Origin: Semisulcospira habei
Taxonomy: Eukaryota > Mollusca > Gastropoda > Semisulcospiridae
NCBI GenBank assembly: GCA_036245525.1
Contig: BTPG01000001.1
Coordinates: forward strand, 216,562,059-216,626,058
DNA length: 64,000 nt
Direction of reading: 5' to 3'
The translations under genes were made by a program, and so were the position numbers. Shown piece by piece: positions 44,794-56,170 of the stretch (positions within the stretch are counted from its first letter, which is position 1; every line of letters begins with the position of its first letter). The notes beneath the pieces are model-generated. The model saw nothing but the letters and a program-made list of their open reading frames with translations. It ran no database searches and was not told where the DNA came from.

Positions 44794-47700
44794 TAGTTAG
44801 TTAGTTATTTGGGTTTAACGCCGAGCAGGCGACTAAGGCCATCTCACGGCAGAAAACGAGAAAGAAAACGGAGACAGGTAACACAGAGTGATCAAATGAA
44901 TGAGATATGCTTTGTGATGAACAGCTATTTAAAGGGGAGGCACATACTTTATATTGTGCACTTACTATTTCTTTCAGTGTGGTTAACTGTACACATGAGA
45001 TTTGTAGGTGGGCAGCTAAAATACAGGCAGTCAATACAAGCCACTTTCTTAACCTCAAATCTCTATATATAGGTTTTACAGCCCACTAATGCCCATCAGT
45101 ATACAATTGTGCATGTCTTTTGTGGGTGTTCTGTGGTTTTCCTTATCAATGTGAACTGGGCAGCCTATTGTTTGAAGTGATCAGTGGTGGCATTTAAAGG
45201 GAGGGGGGAGGCACTATACTTTATAATATATATATTGTGCACGTACTATTTCTTTCAGTGTTTCCATCACCCATCATAACACCATTGGCCTCGATGAGTT
45301 CTCATGTTTTATTTGAGTGATTTACAAAATACATGTACTTGCTGCTGTTATATTATTTTCTTACTGGCTTTGACATTTCGCTGTAAGATTTACAGTCCCA
45401 TACTTTAAACCTGTCCCGACTAACGCACATGGAGGTTGACTGTATCATTGATGTGTGTGTAGGTATCGTTTTGTTTGAGGTGGCAGTTTTGGCCTCACCT
45501 TTAAGTTTGGTGCCCCTGTGCATGTGGCTACCAGTACTATTTACAGAACTGATGGCTGCATGTGCAGTGTGATTAACTGTACACATGAGATTTTTAGGTG
45601 GGCATCTAAAATACAGGCAGTCAATACAAGCCACTTTCTTAACCTCAAATCTCTATATATAGGTTTTACAGCCAACTAATGCCCATCAGTATACAATTGT
45701 GCATGTCTTTTGTGGGTGTTCTGCGGTTTTCCTTATCAATGTGAACTGGGCAGCCTATTGTTTGAAGTGATCAATATGTGTGCATTTGGCCACTGGTATT
45801 GTTTACAAAGTTGCTGTTTACAGAACTAGTGGCTGAGTATGCATATTAGTTCTGTTATTGTTATCAGGTGTGGCCTTATCTGTAAGTTTTGGTGCCCCTG
45901 TGCATCACTGCATGAGGCCAACATTACTTTTCACAGAACTGATGGCTGCATGTGCAGTGTGATTAACTGTACACATGAGATTTTTAGGTTAGGCTAAAAT
46001 ACAGGCAGTCAATACAAGCCACTTTTTAAATCTCAAATCTCTATATACACATGTATATAGGTTTTACAGTCCACTAATGCCTATCAGTATACAATTGTGC
46101 ATGTCTTTTGTGGGTGTTCTGCGGTTTTGTATGTGGGGTGGGGTTGAAAGCGGGGCAGTATGGCACCTATTACTGTGTATGTGTATGTACAAAACCTACA
46201 TTACCCAAAAACATGAATAAATAATGTAAATAAATAGTTATTTGGGTTTAACGCCACGCAGGCGATTACGGCCACCCTCATGATGGTTAAATGAATAAGA
46301 TAAAGTAAGTCAAAGATACCTGGGACATATGAATGCTAAGTAAAGGATAGATTATGAACATGCACAGATATACATTCTTTTGGTGGGTGTTCTGCGGTTT
46401 TGTGTGTGTAACTGGAGTGAGGTTGGGAGCGAGTGGTATGGCACCTATGACCATGTACATGTATAAGACATTTATTCACCAAATAAAACGTTATAAGGAT
46501 TTTTGTGTGGCATGGCGACAGTAAAATACATCCTCACTTGTAGGGCATTCATCATGTCATACACTCAGTTGGCGATCATCCTGTATAGAGCACTAAATGA
46601 TAGATAATAATAATAATAATGTACATTTATATAGCGCTTAACTTCCAAATGAATGGTGCTCACAATATTAAACACAAATCAGTCATATGTCACAAATCAT
46701 GGAATCATGTTGTTCCATGGATGGTGCTGTACTGAGGACAGCTTCTGGAAAGAAACTGCACCTGAATCGAGAGGCTCTGGCTTTCAAAGCACGGAACCGC
46801 CGGCCAGAGGGCAAAAGCTCGAAGAGATCATTGGCTGGGTGCGACAGATCTGACAGAATAGTACTGGTGGCCACATGCACAGAGGCACCATGGTGTATGT
46901 TCTTAGCCTGTATGCTGATGTGTATGTACAAAACCTACATTACAAACAAAATAAATAAATAATTTAATTAAATAAGATAAAGTAAGTCTAAGGTACCTGG
47001 GACATATGCATGCTAGGTAAAGGATAGATTATGAACATACACAGATGTGCATGTCTTTTGGTAGGTGCTCTGCGGTTTTGTGTATTTGGGTAGGGGTTGG
47101 GAGCGGGCGGTATGCCACCTATTACTATCTAAAATTCTCTATATATGTGTATATTTTCTTCTTGTATGCTGATGTGTATGTACAAAACCTGCATTACAAA
47201 CAAACAAAAGTAAATAATTTAAATAAATAGTTATTTGGGTTTAATGCCGAGCAGGCGACTAATGTCATCTCGTGGCGGTTACATAAATAAGATAACATAA
47301 ATAAGATAAAATAAGTCAAGATACCTGGGCCATATGAATGCTGAGTAAAGGATAGATTATGAACATGCACAGATGTACTTGTCTTTTAGTGGGTGTTCTG
47401 TAGTTGTGGAGTGAGGTTGGGAGTGGGCAGTATTACCATGTATGTGTATAATAACATCAGCTTATGTATAAAACCTACTTTACAAACAAATAAAAATAAA
47501 TAATAAATTTTAATAAATAAAATAAGATAAATCAAAGATACCTGGGACATGAATACCAAGAAAAAGGATATATTATGAACAGGCACAGACTTGCTTGTCT
47601 TTTAATGGGCGTTCTGTGGTTTTGTATGTGGGGTGGGGAGCAGGTATTATGCACCTATTACCATATATGTGTACATGTATGTTCTCATCTTGTATGCTGA

Positions 47701-47830
47701 TGTGTATGTGCAAACATACATCACAAACAAACAAATAAGTAAATAAATAAATTAAAAAAAAAATAAATTAATAAATAAAATAAGTCGGGGACACCTGGGA
47801 CCTATGGATAGATTATGAACATGCACAGAT
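44794..47830. repeat. Cluster of interspersed short repeats
   Basis: Block A, 44977-45187, beginning GTGTGGTTAACTGTACACATG, recurs at 45567-45773 and 45957-46133. A second phrase, GATAGATTATGAACATGCACAG with GGTGTTCTGCGGTTTTG, recurs at about 46346, 47027, 47350, 47568 and 47808. The GGGTTTAACGCC cassette occurs at 44801-44852, 46235-46280 and 47229-47280. Together this looks like a local expansion of SINE-like or satellite units rather than genes. Confidence 0.7.
46700..46870 (-). pseudogene. C-terminal tail of a LINE ORF
   Basis: The minus-strand frame reads NDLFELLPSGRRFRALKARA and SRFRCSFFPEAVLSTAP. This matches the 'LLPSGRR-R-----S-F--SFFP-A' tail found at the end of some LINE ORF2 proteins. 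Nothing of the RT remains. An (ATA)n stretch and ATTTATATAGCGC flank it on the left. Confidence 0.5.
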
Positions 47831-48747
47831 GTATGCATATTGAAAATTAATTTCCTCACCTTGGTGGCCACCACCATACCACCAGCGATCATGTACATCA
47901 AGGAATTCCTTCCATCCATAATTAAAAGGATAAATAATAAATAAATATGTAAGTGAATACATAAATGAATCAATAATAAATAAATAAATAAATAAAACAT
48001 GTAATACAATGGAGAGGGCTACTACCTGTATTGTGTCTCGTGCAGTACCGATAAAGCTTGATCATAAGAGTTTTTGTGAGTACTTGAGTGTGGATTGGTT
48101 GAATGGGTTGCAAAAACTACAATTTTTATATTTAGGTGTTTAGCTGAACAAGGTGATTTAGATGGACACGGTTCGGAGATGGATTTCACTCTGCCTGGCT
48201 TGTGCATAAGACCAGTCGGATAAGAGTTGCTTGACCAGTTACAAATCCCATCTCCACTAATAACAAAAGAGCAGACCTACACTTAGAGCCGTTAGGCTGG
48301 AAAACGGACGAACAACATGCATGTTGTATCCGGACATAAAGTCTGCTGAATGTTGAAGATGGTCGGCAGACACAATGCACAACATGTACGACTAAGGTAG
48401 TTTACTTTCGATATGCTTTCCTCCCACAAATGAGACCCGAGTTCTATGGGAAAGGCTGTTTTCAAGACCAGGAAAAATAACGTATTTGACGTTGATAAGA
48501 TGTACTTCAAAGTTCAAATCCAAAATAATCTCTGTTTCACTTCAGGAGCAAAGTAATGCTGATTAACCGTGCGCGTCTGATTGACTTCTTTCGAAGGCAT
48601 CTCGCTGACCGCCATTTTGAAACTAGCGACGCGAGTATGCTTACGGCATTAAAAATATTACTTTTAAAATTATTTTATCGTAAATATGTATGCATGTTTA
48701 CTTGCTGATGATTTTAATTTACTCACTGGAATAAACGTGTAACTTGT
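47831..48747. other. No gene; CpG-containing sequence with CCGCCATTTTG
   Basis: At 48609 the word GACCGCCATTTTG lies about 140 bases before the next possible start codon. Such YY1-like words are frequent near animal transcription starts. Otherwise AT-rich. Confidence 0.4.
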
Positions 48748-48984
48748 ATGCTCGAAATTTTCAATGTTATGCACAAAAAATGTCTTGCACCTTATCTGGG
48801 CCGTGTACGAGGACTGGTTCCCTCACATCGAAAAATAGCTTTCGAAAAACACTTATACAAAAATGTCTCCATCCTAAGGACAAATATTGTTGCTATCCAT
48901 AAACCATATGGCATTAGTACTTTCGTTTCGTACCTGCAAACCATTGTTACTCTTTTGACGAACTACTCATGTCTGCAGAAATTG
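48748..48984 (+). CDS. Possible first exon of a mitochondrial-type RNA pseudouridine synthase-like gene
   Basis: Frame from ATG 48748 with a basic N-terminus (MHKKCLAPYLGRVRG) and then LYKNVSILRTNIVAIHKPYG. The phrase 'hVAIxKPYG' is the first conserved motif of RluA/RPUSD pseudouridine synthases. A usable donor GTAAGC follows at about 48985. The catalytic Asp motif (HRLD) would be in a later exon that I do not find; the DIRS element lies downstream, so the gene may be interrupted, fragmentary or have a long intron. Weak: one motif only. Confidence 0.3.
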
Positions 48985-49005
48985 CGTAAGCTGCTAGACT
49001 ACTAA

Positions 49006-50182
49006 CTCAGCTTTGAAAAATATCGATGCAATTGCGCTGCAGTGTTTCATGTGACTCCTCGCTGTCAGTCAGTGTCGCTGTTTATTTTTCCATTCAATGG
49101 CACAGAATTCCTTAAACATACTCTCTACATATTGTATAAAAAGTCATAATAATGTGAAACTGCTCAACATAAACACTGGTAATCAAGGTACTTTAAAGAA
49201 AATGGGCAACGCGTGCTTGCAAAAGTCGACCAGTTTCTATCGTTTTAGGTGAAATCTGAATGTGACACATCCCATTTGGGACATGGTTTTAGAGCATACT
49301 GGTAAAACATTATCAGTTGTGCCTGAGGCTCAATTTGCCGCGTTTGAAGTAAAAAATGACTAGAGATTGTTTCCGTTTGCCGTTAATCGGAGTTAAAGTT
49401 TGTGAGTTTCTATCGTTGCATCGTACGACACGGCGGACAAAAATTGCTCCGATTAGCAAGGAAATGCCTTGACTGCAAAACAGCGAGTTTCGGACGCTTT
49501 CGGTGGGAACTTTTGATTTTTACCGACGTCATTTACCATACGATTTACCAGCGCTTGCAGACGATCTTTTTGTTAACATCGAAAACGCGACACGGGTTGA
49601 AACACAAATTCCCCGGAGATATGAAGCAGACAGACCTGTCAGCATATATGTTTCATTTATGTTTTCCTAACTGGAAACGCACAACTGAAAAGCAATACAC
49701 GGAAGCTCCTCCATTCAATGCACACATTCCAGGGGGAATTACTCAGCGCTGGACAGACAAACACTTCTCACGCTTCTCGTGGCCGGTCGGGCCTTAGGGT
49801 TTTCGCACTTGTGTGTCCGGAACTTTCTCCTTCGCTCCCTCGCCTACTCTCGGATTGTCCGGTGTTGGCTGGACGCTTCCTGTTTTTCCTCGACGCTGTT
49901 CCTAGCTTCTGGAACCGGTCGTGCCAGCGGCGTCTGCGTGGACTCCGGCCGCCGTACGCGAGCCTGCCTTCATCCGTGTGGCCTGGACTCGGCGGTGTTC
50001 TCAGGTTGGTCTTTGACCTGTGTTGGTGCCCTGCTTCTTCGGATGGCAAGGTAAAACCTCGGTTATTGCCTACGTCAGGCGCTCAAGGGTGGGGGTAGAG
50101 CGCCGGGCGTTGGCTTACGCTCCGCACTTAAATTTCGTTCGTACGCGCGGATTCGTTTGCGGGCCCGCTCGCTCGTATTTCA
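49006..50182. other. Region before DIRS element; one unassigned frame
   Basis: A 131-codon plus-strand frame (49402-49797) starts FYRCIVRHGGQK and has no recognised domain. From about 49780 GC content rises sharply, suggesting that the DIRS element or its leader begins here. No terminal repeat was found on this side. Confidence 0.4.
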
Positions 50183-51466
50183 TTGTGCAATATGTTTTGC
50201 AGTTGGCAAGTCCGCAACTGCACGCGATGTAGGCAGTTCCAGTGGCCGAGTGACGAGCATGCTGTTTGCCTGCCTTGTTCCGGATGTGCTTCCACCCACC
50301 CGTGCCCAGTCTGCGCCCCATGGCTGGAAGTACATTGGACCCAGCTTTGGAGTTTCTACGGCCGCGAACGGCCGACACCGGCACGGAGAAAAGATCCTAC
50401 ACCGGTACGCGCCACAGACAAGTCGAGTGGCCCTTGCCGTGTGTCTGAGCCGTCACCGCCGCGACTTCGGCCGCGAGCCCGAGCTCTAGTACCGGCAACC
50501 ACCACAGTCCAGTCGAGTGGTCTCTGTGCGGTCAAGGATCCTCGCCCGTCACGGGCTAGGCCCCGAGACAAGACACCGGTAGCTACCACAGTCCAGTCGA
50601 GTGGTCTCTACCCGGTGATGACGACCTTACAGGCACAAGATAAGGAACGGGTACGAGCTCCAGCACCGGTAGACATCACAGGACCGACGAGTACGCCACA
50701 CAGGGTCGCCGACCCGCATACACCACAGGTTGGTCCAGCTGCTCGCGCCCCATCGCCCGCCACTAGAGACCAGCGCAGAGCTTCGGCACCACGCCCCAGT
50801 CTTAGCGTTCGGACACCTAGATCGGACAAGTCTGCTCGCCGGACACGCTCCCGTTCCCGGTTACGAAGCAGTCGACTCGGCACGGCTTCACACCGTCCAC
50901 AGCCCGAGCGGACCCCACCTACCCGACGTCGTTCGCGCTCTAGGGACAGGTCGACTAGCCGACGGACTGCTTCCCATCGCTCGGATTCTAGCCGATCTTC
51001 GCGGGCGCCGTCCAGGTACGACTCGACACTCTGGTCAGCGTCGCGCAGACTTAGACGTTCCCGGTCTCCACGACGCCGCTCCCGCTCCGGCTCCCGCTCC
51101 AGGCGTTCCAGTGCCACCCGCCGTGACTGCTCTCAGCACCTTAGCAGGTCCGGGCGACGTGCTTCCCCCTCGTCGTCGAACGCTTCACGGGACCCTTCGT
51201 CAGTTCGGCCCTTTCGACACCGCTCCCGTGTGAGAAGGACGTCTCCCAGGGCGACGATCACCTCCCGGGACACCGCCGATGGGAATCTTGCGCCTCGTCT
51301 TGGAGTAGAATCAGCCCCTCGCGCGGCGCCTGTAGAGGACCTCAGCCTGAACCCCGAGGACTCGATGTCGGCGCTTCTCCCGGTTATCAGCCCCGCCCCA
51401 TCCGGTCTTTCTCACGGTGACGAGGATTTTCCGCCAGCTTCCATCGGACACGTTACGGGCCTTTGA
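50183..51466 (+). CDS. DIRS-like retrotransposon gag, first part (SR-rich)
   Basis: 427 codons. The N-terminus has a Cys-rich knuckle array: CTRCRQFQW, then CLPCSGC and CPVCAPW. A Pro/Thr-rich linker follows, then a long Arg/Ser region (about residues 225-375) with RRSRSRDRSTSRR. DIRS gag proteins usually combine an N-terminal zinc motif with a basic RNA-binding stretch. The frame stops at 51466, but the neighbouring frame reads on from about 51430 (SDTLRAFDEAARLIAACLP), and the original frame is regained at about 51530. Two compensating shifts, or assembly errors, are therefore likely. GC content and codon use differ strongly from flanking DNA. Confidence 0.7.
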   Translation: MCNMFCSWQVRNCTRCRQFQWPSDEHAVCLPCSGCASTHPCPVCAPWLEVHWTQLWSFYGRERPTPARRKDPTPVRATDKSSGPCRVSEPSPPRLRPRARALVPATTTVQSSGLCAVKDPRPSRARPRDKTPVATTVQSSGLYPVMTTLQAQDKERVRAPAPVDITGPTSTPHRVADPHTPQVGPAARAPSPATRDQRRASAPRPSLSVRTPRSDKSARRTRSRSRLRSSRLGTASHRPQPERTPPTRRRSRSRDRSTSRRTASHRSDSSRSSRAPSRYDSTLWSASRRLRRSRSPRRRSRSGSRSRRSSATRRDCSQHLSRSGRRASPSSSNASRDPSSVRPFRHRSRVRRTSPRATITSRDTADGNLAPRLGVESAPRAAPVEDLSLNPEDSMSALLPVISPAPSGLSHGDEDFPPASIGHVTGL

Positions 51467-52393
51467 CGAAGCGGCGCGTCTCATCGCAGCTTGCCTCCCT
51501 GCGGACGACTGCCCACCCTCCCCCCTCCGAGGAAAGCCTCCGCCTATGTCGACGCGGACCGACTAACCAAGCGGTTCAAGTCCCTTCCCCAGCCGCCGGG
51601 TTTCCGGGAGCTACGCGATGCGTTTTCCGATCATCTAGCGCAAGGTGCCTGTGGTTCAGGATTCTTCACAAACTCCAAGTGGCCGGCAGGTTTGGATATC
51701 TCCTTTCGTCAGTCCTGGTACGCGGGCCACTCACAGCACTTCTCCTGCCCTCTTCCGACGGCGGACCCCACGGCTGTGGCCTTCGCGGGTGCTACCTTAC
51801 GTCAGTCTCTCCTCCCCGGTGTAGAACAAACAGCGACTCTCATCCGGAACGCCCTGGCCTCCGCGGGTTTCCTGGACTTGGTCACGCAAGCCATTGTTCG
51901 CCGTGTCGAGGACGCTTGGCATCCGTCGATTTCTGCTCTGCTGGGAGACCTGCTCGCCCTGGCGGTCTCGGGGAACCGCGCTGCTTACCACACCGCCGTC
52001 AACGCCATGGCAGCGGCCGCCAACTGCGACTTGCTGCGTCGGGATGCGATCCTCCGTTCCTGCCCCATCCCTCAGGACGTGAAGTCTCAGCTTCGTCAGG
52101 CGCCCCTCGGCGATGACCTCCTGTTCGGCTCCACCTGGATCACGGTCAAGGAAGCTAACAAGGACCCCTGGCCCAGCCGCACCGTTCCGGCTTCCTTTCG
52201 AACAGCCCGCAAGGCCCCGGGTCGCGCCCTGCGGACCACTAGACCCGCCCCTCGCCCTTTCACCAGAGGTGGACGTCTTCCCCCCAGCCTTCCCTCGCGC
52301 CCGCCCTCTCCCCGGCGCCGCCCCCCCCCCCCACCCCCTGCTCGGACCTGGCTCAAGCCTGCCCGTCGCCCCGGGCGGGGCAGGGCCCACTAA
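51467..52393 (+). pseudogene. DIRS-like gag, second part
   Basis: Contains RLTKRFKSLPQPPGFRELRD, FRQSWYAGHSQHF, ATLIRNALASAGFLDLVTQA and LALAVSGNRAAYHTAVNAMA, an all-helical capsid-like region typical of DIRS gag. It ends in a Pro/Arg-rich tail. It overlaps the start of the RT frame (52113) by about 280 bases. Confidence 0.65.
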
Positions 52394-54137
52394 CTGCCAC
52401 ACTCTTCATCCCCCGCCGGCCTCTTCCGGGTCTCCTGTCGGCGGGAGGCTGGCGCTTCGCAGCGACGTTTGGCGATCGCTATTACCAGACGACCCGTGGA
52501 TTCTCACGACAATCTCCGAGGGACTTCTGATCTCCTTCCGGTCCCCCCTCCCCCCCCCCCCCCCTGCGCCGTTCTCCGGTGTGGACTTCGGTGCCGGCCG
52601 ACCAGCTCAGAGCCGAGGCGAAGTAGCCGCCTTGCTTCAGAAGTCCGCCACGGAGGTGGTGACGCGACACGACTCCCCAGCATTCTACAGCCGGCTCTTC
52701 GTGGTGCCCAAGCCGGGCGGCAAGTGGCGTCCCGTCATAGATCTCTCGGCGCTCAACAAGTTCATCGTCGCGCCGTCCTTCCGCATGGAGACCGCCCGGG
52801 CCCTTCGCTCCGCGGTGCAGCCCATGGACTTTGCCGTCAGCCTGGACCTGGCAGATGCGTATCTTCACGTTCCCATGCACCCAGCCTCCAGACGTTATCT
52901 ACGCTTCGCTTTCGAGGGAGTGGTCTACCAGTTCCGCGCGCTGCCCTTCGGCCTCAACCTCAGCCCTTGGGTCTTCACTCGCATCATGGACGCAGTGGTA
53001 TCCAGAGCCCGACGAACGTCCACGAGCCCCACTTCGAGCTACCTGGACGACCTGCTGTTGAGGAACCAGGCCGAGTCCACCTTGAACGAAGACCGAGATG
53101 CCCTGCTTCGGCTTCTCGAGACTCTGGGCTTCCTGGTCAACTTTGGCAAGTCCAACCTCGTACCGTCGCGCCACTTCGTGCACCTAGGTATGGAGTTCTG
53201 CACCAACCTCAACATCGTCCGGCTGCCGGAACCACGCATCCAGAAGTTGGCAAATCTAGCACGGCAGGTGTCCCAGACGACTACGATCCCCGCCAGGCAG
53301 TGGCTTCAGCTCCTGGGTCTGATGAGTGCCGCAGCAGATCTGATCCCTTTAGGACGTCTCTACTCCCGTCCGCTGCAGTTGCATCTACTCCTTCACTGGC
53401 GGCCTACGACGTCCGACCTCGAGGCTCCGGTGCCGGTCCCATCTATGCTCCGTCCTCACCTTCTTCGCTGGGCGGATCCCACCTGGCTCGCGACGGGAGT
53501 GCCGCTGTTCTCGCCACCTCCCGCCCTCTCCCTCTGCGTCGACGCGAGCCTCTCCGGTTGGGGAGCACACCTCCTGCCTTCGTTCGAGACTGCCTCCGGC
53601 CTGTGGCCTCTGGAATCGCGGTCCCGACACATCAACTGGTTGGAACTGAAGGCGGTCTGGCAAGCCCTCCTTCTACATCAGGAGATACTGGTGCTGTCGG
53701 ACAACTCCACGGTCGTCGCCTACATCCAGAAGCAGAGCGGAACCCGCTCTCCCTCCCTCTGCATCCTCCTCTACCAGGTGCTCCGATGGTGCGAGGATCG
53801 GGACATCACTCTCCGAGCGCGTCACATTCCGGGTCATCTGAATGTGCTAGCCGACTCCCTCTCCCGACGCGGTCATCGTCTCCATACCGAGTGGTCGCTG
53901 CGTCCAGACATTTTTCGGATGATCGGCGCAGTCTGGAAGACACCCATGATCGACCTCTTCGCCACGAGATGGAATCGCCAGCTCCCTCTCTTCGTCTCGC
54001 CCATCCCAGACCCTCTTGCCTGGGCAGTCGACGCTCTCTCCATCCCTTGGTCCTACTCAAGCTCAGAGGGTGCAACGCGATCCTGTTCCTGGTGGCTCCG
54101 TTCTGCTGGACCAAGTCGTGGACGACCGACCTCCTGA
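52113..54137 (+). CDS. DIRS-like reverse transcriptase and RNase H
   Basis: RT core: FYSRLFVVPKPGGKWRPVID, LNKFIVAPSFRMET, SLDLADAYLHVPMHP (first Asp), LPFGLNLSPWVFTRIMD, SYLDDLLL (catalytic Asp pair), and HLGMEFCTNLN. RNase H follows: SLCVDASLSGWG (Asp), NWLELKAVWQAL (Glu), VLSDNSTVVAYI (Asp), and RARHIPGHLNVLADSLSR (His and Asp). A DIRS-specific PMIDLFATRWNRQLP and DPLAWAVDALSIPW close the domain. At about 54045 the protein continuity moves to the next frame (FLVAPFCWTKSW...), which stops at 54247, so a shift is present. No aspartic protease and no DDE integrase, as expected for DIRS. Confidence 0.85.
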   Translation: MTSCSAPPGSRSRKLTRTPGPAAPFRLPFEQPARPRVAPCGPLDPPLALSPEVDVFPPAFPRARPLPGAAPPPHPLLGPGSSLPVAPGGAGPTNCHTLHPPPASSGSPVGGRLALRSDVWRSLLPDDPWILTTISEGLLISFRSPLPPPPPAPFSGVDFGAGRPAQSRGEVAALLQKSATEVVTRHDSPAFYSRLFVVPKPGGKWRPVIDLSALNKFIVAPSFRMETARALRSAVQPMDFAVSLDLADAYLHVPMHPASRRYLRFAFEGVVYQFRALPFGLNLSPWVFTRIMDAVVSRARRTSTSPTSSYLDDLLLRNQAESTLNEDRDALLRLLETLGFLVNFGKSNLVPSRHFVHLGMEFCTNLNIVRLPEPRIQKLANLARQVSQTTTIPARQWLQLLGLMSAAADLIPLGRLYSRPLQLHLLLHWRPTTSDLEAPVPVPSMLRPHLLRWADPTWLATGVPLFSPPPALSLCVDASLSGWGAHLLPSFETASGLWPLESRSRHINWLELKAVWQALLLHQEILVLSDNSTVVAYIQKQSGTRSPSLCILLYQVLRWCEDRDITLRARHIPGHLNVLADSLSRRGHRLHTEWSLRPDIFRMIGAVWKTPMIDLFATRWNRQLPLFVSPIPDPLAWAVDALSIPWSYSSSEGATRSCSWWLRSAGPSRGRPTS

Positions 54138-54250
54138 ACCTCGCCACAGCACCCCCGCTTCCGCTCCCCACACCGCGCACGATGCTCAAGCAACTACGGC
54201 AGGCGCTGTACCACCCGTGCCCCGAGCGTCTCCTCCTCCACGCATGAAGG

Positions 54251-55306
54251 TTGTCCGGCAAGTCCTCTCCGCTAGAGGCTTCTCAGGTGCGGCAGTGGAC
54301 GCGATCGCTACAGCCCGCTGAACCTCGACCAGACAAGTCTACGAAGGCAAGTGGAGAGTACTCTGCGCCTGGTGTGACGACAGACGCCTCTCCTCCCGAT
54401 TTGACAGTTCCTCAGCTGGCGGATTTCTTCCTCTGGCTGTTCAACGACCAGCGGTTAGCGCCGATCATCATTCGGGGCTACCTGGCCATGATCGCTGACA
54501 CGTACAGGCATCTGGGACGACCCGACCCGGGTTCCTGCAAAGACCTTGCCGACCTCTTGGCCCACTTCGGTCTACAGCGTCCCACTCTGCGCTCACTGGT
54601 ACCGCGATGGGACCTGCCTTGGGTACTTACTTGGCTCAACTCAGCCCGCTTCGAGCCGATCCAGTTGGCAAGACTACCAGACATGACGCGAAAGACTTGC
54701 TTCCTTATGGCCCTCGCGTCAGCCTCCAGGGTCAGCGAACTACACGCCCTTTCAGTACGACCTGGCTGTTTGCAGTTCCGGACGGACGGTTCGGTTCAAC
54801 TGCTACCCGACCCGGCCTTCCTAGCCAAGACCAGATCTCCTTTGTCTGCCCCTCAACTGGTCACCATACAACCATTAAGAGACCCAGGTTCCACCCGTGA
54901 GTCCAGACAACAGAACCCGGTGCGAGCCTTACGTGTGTACCTGCGCCGGACCAAGCCGCTACGCAGGGGACGCACCCGCCTTTTTCTCCCTCTGTCACCA
55001 GGTAGAAATGATATCTCAGCCCAGTCGATATCCTCCTGGCTTCGGTGGGTGATACGATCTGCCTACCAGGAACTCGCCCCTGATACAGCCAAACGCATGA
55101 ACATCAGGGCGCACGAGATCAGAGCCATGGCCGCAAGCCTAGCATTCGACCGCAACTGTGCTGTCAAAGATATTGTGGCGGCCGTGGGTTGGCGAGCGGA
55201 GAACACCTTCGCACGCTTCTACCGGAGGGACCTCTCCGGCCAGCCCCAGAACCTTTCTCTGGTGGGGGACATTGTGGCGGCGCAACACTCCCTCCCGGCG
55301 CCCTAA
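54251..55306 (+). CDS. DIRS tyrosine recombinase
   Basis: 351 codons. The catalytic residues of tyrosine recombinases are in place: Arg160 in ASASRVSELHAL, His288-x-x-Arg291 in IRAHEIRAMA, Trp314 in AVGWRAENTF, and the nucleophile Tyr324 in ARFYRRDL. The N-terminal SAM-like core-binding region begins at about residue 48 (PPDLTVPQLADFFLWLF). The segment before it is better read in another frame (VRQVLSARGFSGAAVDAIA, TRQVYEGKWRVLCAWC), so a shift near 54395 breaks the domain start. The enzyme would insert circular cDNA without target duplication. Confidence 0.85.
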   Translation: MSGKSSPLEASQVRQWTRSLQPAEPRPDKSTKASGEYSAPGVTTDASPPDLTVPQLADFFLWLFNDQRLAPIIIRGYLAMIADTYRHLGRPDPGSCKDLADLLAHFGLQRPTLRSLVPRWDLPWVLTWLNSARFEPIQLARLPDMTRKTCFLMALASASRVSELHALSVRPGCLQFRTDGSVQLLPDPAFLAKTRSPLSAPQLVTIQPLRDPGSTRESRQQNPVRALRVYLRRTKPLRRGRTRLFLPLSPGRNDISAQSISSWLRWVIRSAYQELAPDTAKRMNIRAHEIRAMAASLAFDRNCAVKDIVAAVGWRAENTFARFYRRDLSGQPQNLSLVGDIVAAQHSLPAP

Positions 55307-55406
55307 GTATCTTTGCTAAAATTAGAGAGAGGTTGCTTGGGGAGGGCGGCTGTAGTAGCCTCGATGGCAGAGGGTAGGGGCGTTATAGCGGCACCCGCCT
55401 CCTCTT

Positions 55407-55780
55407 CGGGATTCTTCCTAATAGTGATACCATCGGTAATGTGTTTTGAGAAAACAAATGTATTTTTCTTTAAAATGAATTTGTGGGGAAAATACTTACC
55501 GATGGAATTACTCGAAGGTCCCTCCCACCTGCCCCGCTTGCCGCTGGTCCGCTAAAGAAACTGACTGGGGTATTAAGCGCTGTAGCGCATGCGCGGTTGA
55601 ACCGGAAGGGAGGCTACCCGGGTTTCCGCCTAGGCTAAGGCGCCCCTCACCTGCCATCATGACCATACTCGTACACAACAATTTTGGGCTAATATTAGAC
55701 TAGCTAAGAAACCATTCCTAATAGTAATACCATCGGTAAGTGTTTTTCAAAAAAAATTCATTTTAAAGAAAAATACATTT
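55407..55780 (+). repeat. DIRS 3' end: nested direct and inverted repeats
   Basis: TTCCTAATAGTGATACCATC (55409) recurs as TTCCTAATAGTAATACCATC at about 55709. The following ATGTATTTTTCTTTAAAATG ... TTACCGATGG (about 55460-55506) is inverted at 55725-55773. CCATCGGTAA / TTACCGATGG also pairs within the first copy. Mixed direct and inverted ends are characteristic of DIRS-group elements, which replicate through circular intermediates. Confidence 0.7.
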
Positions 55781-55789
55781 TTTTTTTTT

Positions 55790-56170
55790 TTGCAATTTCG
55801 CGGAAATGGCCGTTTACTGGGTGCACAAATACCTTCACTGTGAGCCAGAGATTCAATATTTTTTCATTCTGTTTTTTGCAGAGTATGCAGAAGGTGTGCT
55901 TTAACATAATATTGCCTAATTTGGGTCTTCTGAAATGAATTCTGATTTATTTAGAGAAAATGTTTCTCAACCTCATTTTAGCATGTGCAGAGAGCGTGAA
56001 TGGGGGTACCCTTGCGCCATCGGCTATATCTCTGGTGTGTTCTTAGGGATTTTCGGGGAACATGGCTTAAACATCTCAGGACATCTAAGGTACATTTTGA
56101 AACCCATCTTATTGAGTATTGGTGGGGGGGGGGGGGGGGTGCACGGTAGACCTGGCTAGCTTATGGACTA
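55790..56170 (+). repeat. Dispersed repeat, copy 2 (partner at 5121-5484)
   Basis: Same order as copy 1, plus GGATTTTCGGGGAACATGGC, which copy 1 lacks. It abuts the DIRS terminus. Confidence 0.75.

Noticed and set aside
42754..47830. CRISPR-like array
   Set aside because: Repeats are long, diverged and irregularly spaced, in animal DNA without cas genes. They are degenerate tandem or interspersed repeats.
49402..49797. 131-codon open frame before the DIRS element
   Set aside because: No domain, unclear start, and it overlaps the GC shift at the element's leader. Mentioned only as an unassigned frame.
50608..51117. Long Arg/Glu-rich minus-strand frame opposite the DIRS gag, and other shadow frames in 50-54 kb
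   Set aside because: GC-rich coding DNA leaves several frames open by chance. The plus-strand frames carry the recognisable motifs.
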